A stretch of DNA of 22,020 nucleotides from assembly GCA_003543115.1 (NCBI GenBank), contig DPJH01000013.1, forward strand, positions 1 through 22,020, read 5' to 3'. Source of the DNA: Candidatus Moraniibacteriota bacterium. Lineage in GTDB: Bacteria > Patescibacteriota > Minisyncoccia > Moranbacterales > UBA2206. This document shows positions 20,122 to 22,020 of this stretch, piece after piece (the stretch's first letter is position 1; each line of letters begins with the position of its first letter). The notes beneath the pieces were generated by a model. The model was given only the letters and a program-made list of their open reading frames with translations. It did no database searches and was not told the DNA's origin. Made by a program: the position numbers and the translations under genes.

Positions 20122-21900
20122 CTATCTGGAATGCCTTCTTCTTTCCACCTCAGTCAGATATTTCTTTCGCAGTCTCACACTCTTAGGGGTCACCTCCAGA
20201 TATTCGTCCGCCGCAATGATTTCTAATCCTATTTCAATAGTAATCGGTTTCGGCGGCACCAATTGCAGAGCATCATCCGCTCCTGAAGAACGCATATTGG
20301 AAAGTTGTTTTCCTTTTGTCGGGTTGACCGCCATATCCAATCCCTTGGCAGTATCTCCAATTACCATTCCCTCATAAACTTCAACTGCCGGCGCAATATA
20401 TAAAACTCCTCTGTCTTGTAAATTAGCCAAAGAAAATCCTAGCGCTTTTCCGCTTGCCATTGAAACCATCGCTCCAGCCGATCTTTTCTGAATGTCTCCT
20501 GCATAAGACTTAAATCCGATCACTCGAGATGACATTATTCCTTCTCCCTTGGTGTCAATCACGAATTCTCCGCGATAACCCAAAAGGCCTCGTGTTGGAC
20601 CCTCAAAGACTAAGCGACTTTGACCGTTTACCTGTTTCATATTTGTCATGATAGACTTTCGTCTTCCCATCTTCTCAATAATCGTACCGGAAAAAGCGTC
20701 AGGAACATCAATGGTCACTTCCTCATAGGGTTCCACTTTTTCTCCGTTCTCTTCCTTGATGATAACCTGTGGCTGGGAAACCTGCATTTCATAGCCCTCC
20801 CTTCTCATATTTTCAAGCAAAATGGCAATATGCAGTTCTCCACGACCATAAACCTTATAATGATCGCCTTCAAAATCAATATGGAGTCCCACATTAATTT
20901 CCAATTCTTTTTCCAATCTCTCTCTAATCTGCTTATTGGTCACAAACTTTCCTTCGCGTCCGGCAAAAGGAGAATCATTGACCAAAAAATTCAAGGAAAT
21001 TGTCGGCTCATCAATATGAATGGCATCCAGCGCTTCCTGGGTTTCGTTTTCGCATATCGTTTCACCGATAAAAATATCAGCCAGTCCTGCAATCATAACA
21101 ATGTCTCCGGCTGTTGCCTCTTTCACTTCTTTCCTTTCAGTTCCGTTAAAAGTATACAATTTGGTGATTCTGCCTATTCTTGATTCTCCGGTAGGCTTTT
21201 TGGCTACTACCATTTGACCATCTTTGATTTTTCCTTCGTAAATGCGAGCTACTGCCATTCTTCCCAAAAAATTATCATAACCCAGATTGAATGCCTGCAT
21301 GCGAAGAGGAGCTTCTTCGTCTTTGTTGGCAGGCTTGACCTTGGCAATAATTGTTTCCAAAAGCGGGGTCAGGTCATGTCCTTCATCTTCCATATGCAGT
21401 TTGGCGATCCCTTCTCTTCCGATAGCATAAACTACCGGAAAGTCCAATTGGTCGTCATTCGCTCCCAAATCCAAGAACAGTTCAAAAACTTCTTCTTGGA
21501 CTATGTCAGGTTGAGCAGCCGGCTTATCTATCTTGTTGATTACCACGATAGGTTTCAGCCCCAATTCCAAAGATTTTTTCAAAACAAATCTGGTCTGCGG
21601 CATTGGACCTTCTTGAGCATCCACCACTAAAACCACACTGTCTATGGAACGAAGGACCCGTTCTACTTCAGATCCGAAATCAGCATGTCCCGGCGTGTCT
21701 ACGATGTTTATTTTGGTCTCTTTATAGAAGATTGAAGTGTTCTTAGCATAAATTGTGATACCTCTTTCTTTTTCCAAAGTGTTGGAATCCATACTGACCG
21801 ATTCGTCAGTCACCATTCCGGTTTGGCGCAATATGGCATCGGTCAAGGTTGTTTTGCCATGATCTACATGAGCTATAATTGCAATATTTCTAATTTCCAT
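20122..21900 (-). CDS. typA: Ribosome-associated GTPase TypA/BipA
   Basis: TypA is an EF-G-like GTPase that binds the 70S ribosome and supports 50S assembly and growth under stress or cold. The 592 residues fit the family (about 590-615). The G-domain is complete: G1 AHVDHGKTT (residues 10-18), G2 near RGITI, G3 DTPGHADF, G4 NKIDKP, and a G5-like region. ERGITIYAKNTSI and QEGPMPQTRFVLKKSLE, read as QEGPMPQTR, are TypA-like. The C-terminal domain starts near PYEEVTIDVPDAFSGTIIEK, read as VTIDVPDAFSG. The start is fixed by ATG 21900 with GGAG eight bases upstream, one of the few ribosome binding sites seen here. It ends at the terminator shared with the deacetylase gene. Confidence 0.97.
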   Translation of the reverse strand: MEIRNIAIIAHVDHGKTTLTDAILRQTGMVTDESVSMDSNTLEKERGITIYAKNTSIFYKETKINIVDTPGHADFGSEVERVLRSIDSVVLVVDAQEGPMPQTRFVLKKSLELGLKPIVVINKIDKPAAQPDIVQEEVFELFLDLGANDDQLDFPVVYAIGREGIAKLHMEDEGHDLTPLLETIIAKVKPANKDEEAPLRMQAFNLGYDNFLGRMAVARIYEGKIKDGQMVVAKKPTGESRIGRITKLYTFNGTERKEVKEATAGDIVMIAGLADIFIGETICENETQEALDAIHIDEPTISLNFLVNDSPFAGREGKFVTNKQIRERLEKELEINVGLHIDFEGDHYKVYGRGELHIAILLENMRREGYEMQVSQPQVIIKEENGEKVEPYEEVTIDVPDAFSGTIIEKMGRRKSIMTNMKQVNGQSRLVFEGPTRGLLGYRGEFVIDTKGEGIMSSRVIGFKSYAGDIQKRSAGAMVSMASGKALGFSLANLQDRGVLYIAPAVEVYEGMVIGDTAKGLDMAVNPTKGKQLSNMRSSGADDALQLVPPKPITIEIGLEIIAADEYLEVTPKSVRLRKKYLTEVERRRHSR

Positions 21901-21914
21901 AATATTTTCTCCAT

Positions 21915-21927
21915 CCTAATCATTAGG
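21915..21927. promoter_or_regulatory. 13-base palindrome in the typA leader
   Basis: CCTAAT, central C, ATTAGG form a perfect 6-1-6 dyad just upstream of the GGAG ribosome binding site. The loop is too small for an RNA hairpin, so a protein site is possible. Role unknown. Confidence 0.3.
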
Positions 21928-21962
21928 ACAATAATGTTTATTTATAAGTTAAATTTAGAACT

Positions 21963-21986
21963 AAAAAAACTGCCTTTATCCAGCAG
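21963..21986 (-). terminator. Weak terminator of the gene upstream of typA
   Basis: Minus strand CTGCT (21986-21982) pairs with GGCAG (21974-21970) around a seven-base loop, then seven Ts (21969-21963). It follows the open frame that ends at 21994. Confidence 0.5.
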
Positions 21987-21993
21987 AAATAAG

Positions 21994-22020
21994 TTAATCT
22001 ACTTCAGAAATTCTACTCTT
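21994..22020 (-). CDS. Possible 3' end of the gene upstream of typA (partial)
   Basis: One minus-strand frame enters from the window edge, encodes KSRISEVD and stops with TAA at 21996-21994. A weak terminator follows 8 bases later, which fits the end of a gene. Eight codons are too few to identify anything. Confidence 0.3.
   Translation of the reverse strand, partial: KSRISEVD

Noticed and set aside
20620..21630. Long plus-strand open frames antisense to typA
   Set aside because: They lie opposite the TypA reading frame with no starts or composition to support them. TypA motifs are complete on the minus strand.

Overview
The window looks like a chromosomal segment from an AT-rich bacterium of the Candidate Phyla Radiation (Patescibacteria), most likely the Parcubacteria side; a Moranbacteria-like lineage is a guess from style, not proof. 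The reasons are compact genes, very few Shine-Dalgarno sequences, short membrane-anchored envelope enzymes with Cys-rich ectodomains, small ribosomal and translation proteins, and GC-rich hairpins in AT-rich spacers. TGA is used as a stop (for example at the AI-2E/lgt junction), so the code is the standard bacterial one. No phage, IS, CRISPR or tRNA gene was found.

Layout. (1) 1-2460, plus strand: translation block with smpB, the tmRNA gene ssrA (641-1051), infC (no ATG/GTG/TTG for its conserved N-terminus, probably an AUU start), rpmI and rplT, closed by a bidirectional terminator. (2) 2457-5753, minus strand: a small membrane protein, a HAD-IB phosphatase, a SPOUT RNA methyltransferase abutting a DnaQ-like exonuclease, a secreted C39-like peptidase and a 59-residue membrane protein. 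(3) 5853-10882, minus: L,D-transpeptidase, a membrane-anchored clan GH-A glycosidase, an EamA transporter, a YgjP-like metalloprotein and a GH1 beta-glycosidase, the last four tightly packed or overlapping. (4) 10981-11514, plus: a YdjM-like membrane metal-dependent hydrolase, divergent from GH1.

(5) 11556-17675, minus: a cell-envelope region. It holds an unknown protein, a rhodanese with a Cys-rich tail, three tandem paralogous membrane-anchored lysozyme-like proteins with four conserved cysteines, a membrane-tethered CPHC thiol oxidoreductase, lgt and an AI-2E family permease. Each paralog has a recognisable promoter, so they appear to be transcribed separately. My reading is that this is an envelope-remodelling locus in which the CPHC protein may make or repair disulfides in the lysozyme-like enzymes. 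This is the best candidate for an undescribed system here. (6) 17780-19346: a secreted parallel beta-helix protein behind a CsoR-type copper-sensor gene with its own operator and promoter. (7) 19347-22020: a YdjC/ChbG-like deacetylase (plus) convergent with typA/bipA (minus), and the last codons of another possible minus-strand gene at the window edge.

Promoters and hairpins were read by eye. No alignment, profile search or folding program was run, and identities rest on motif recognition.
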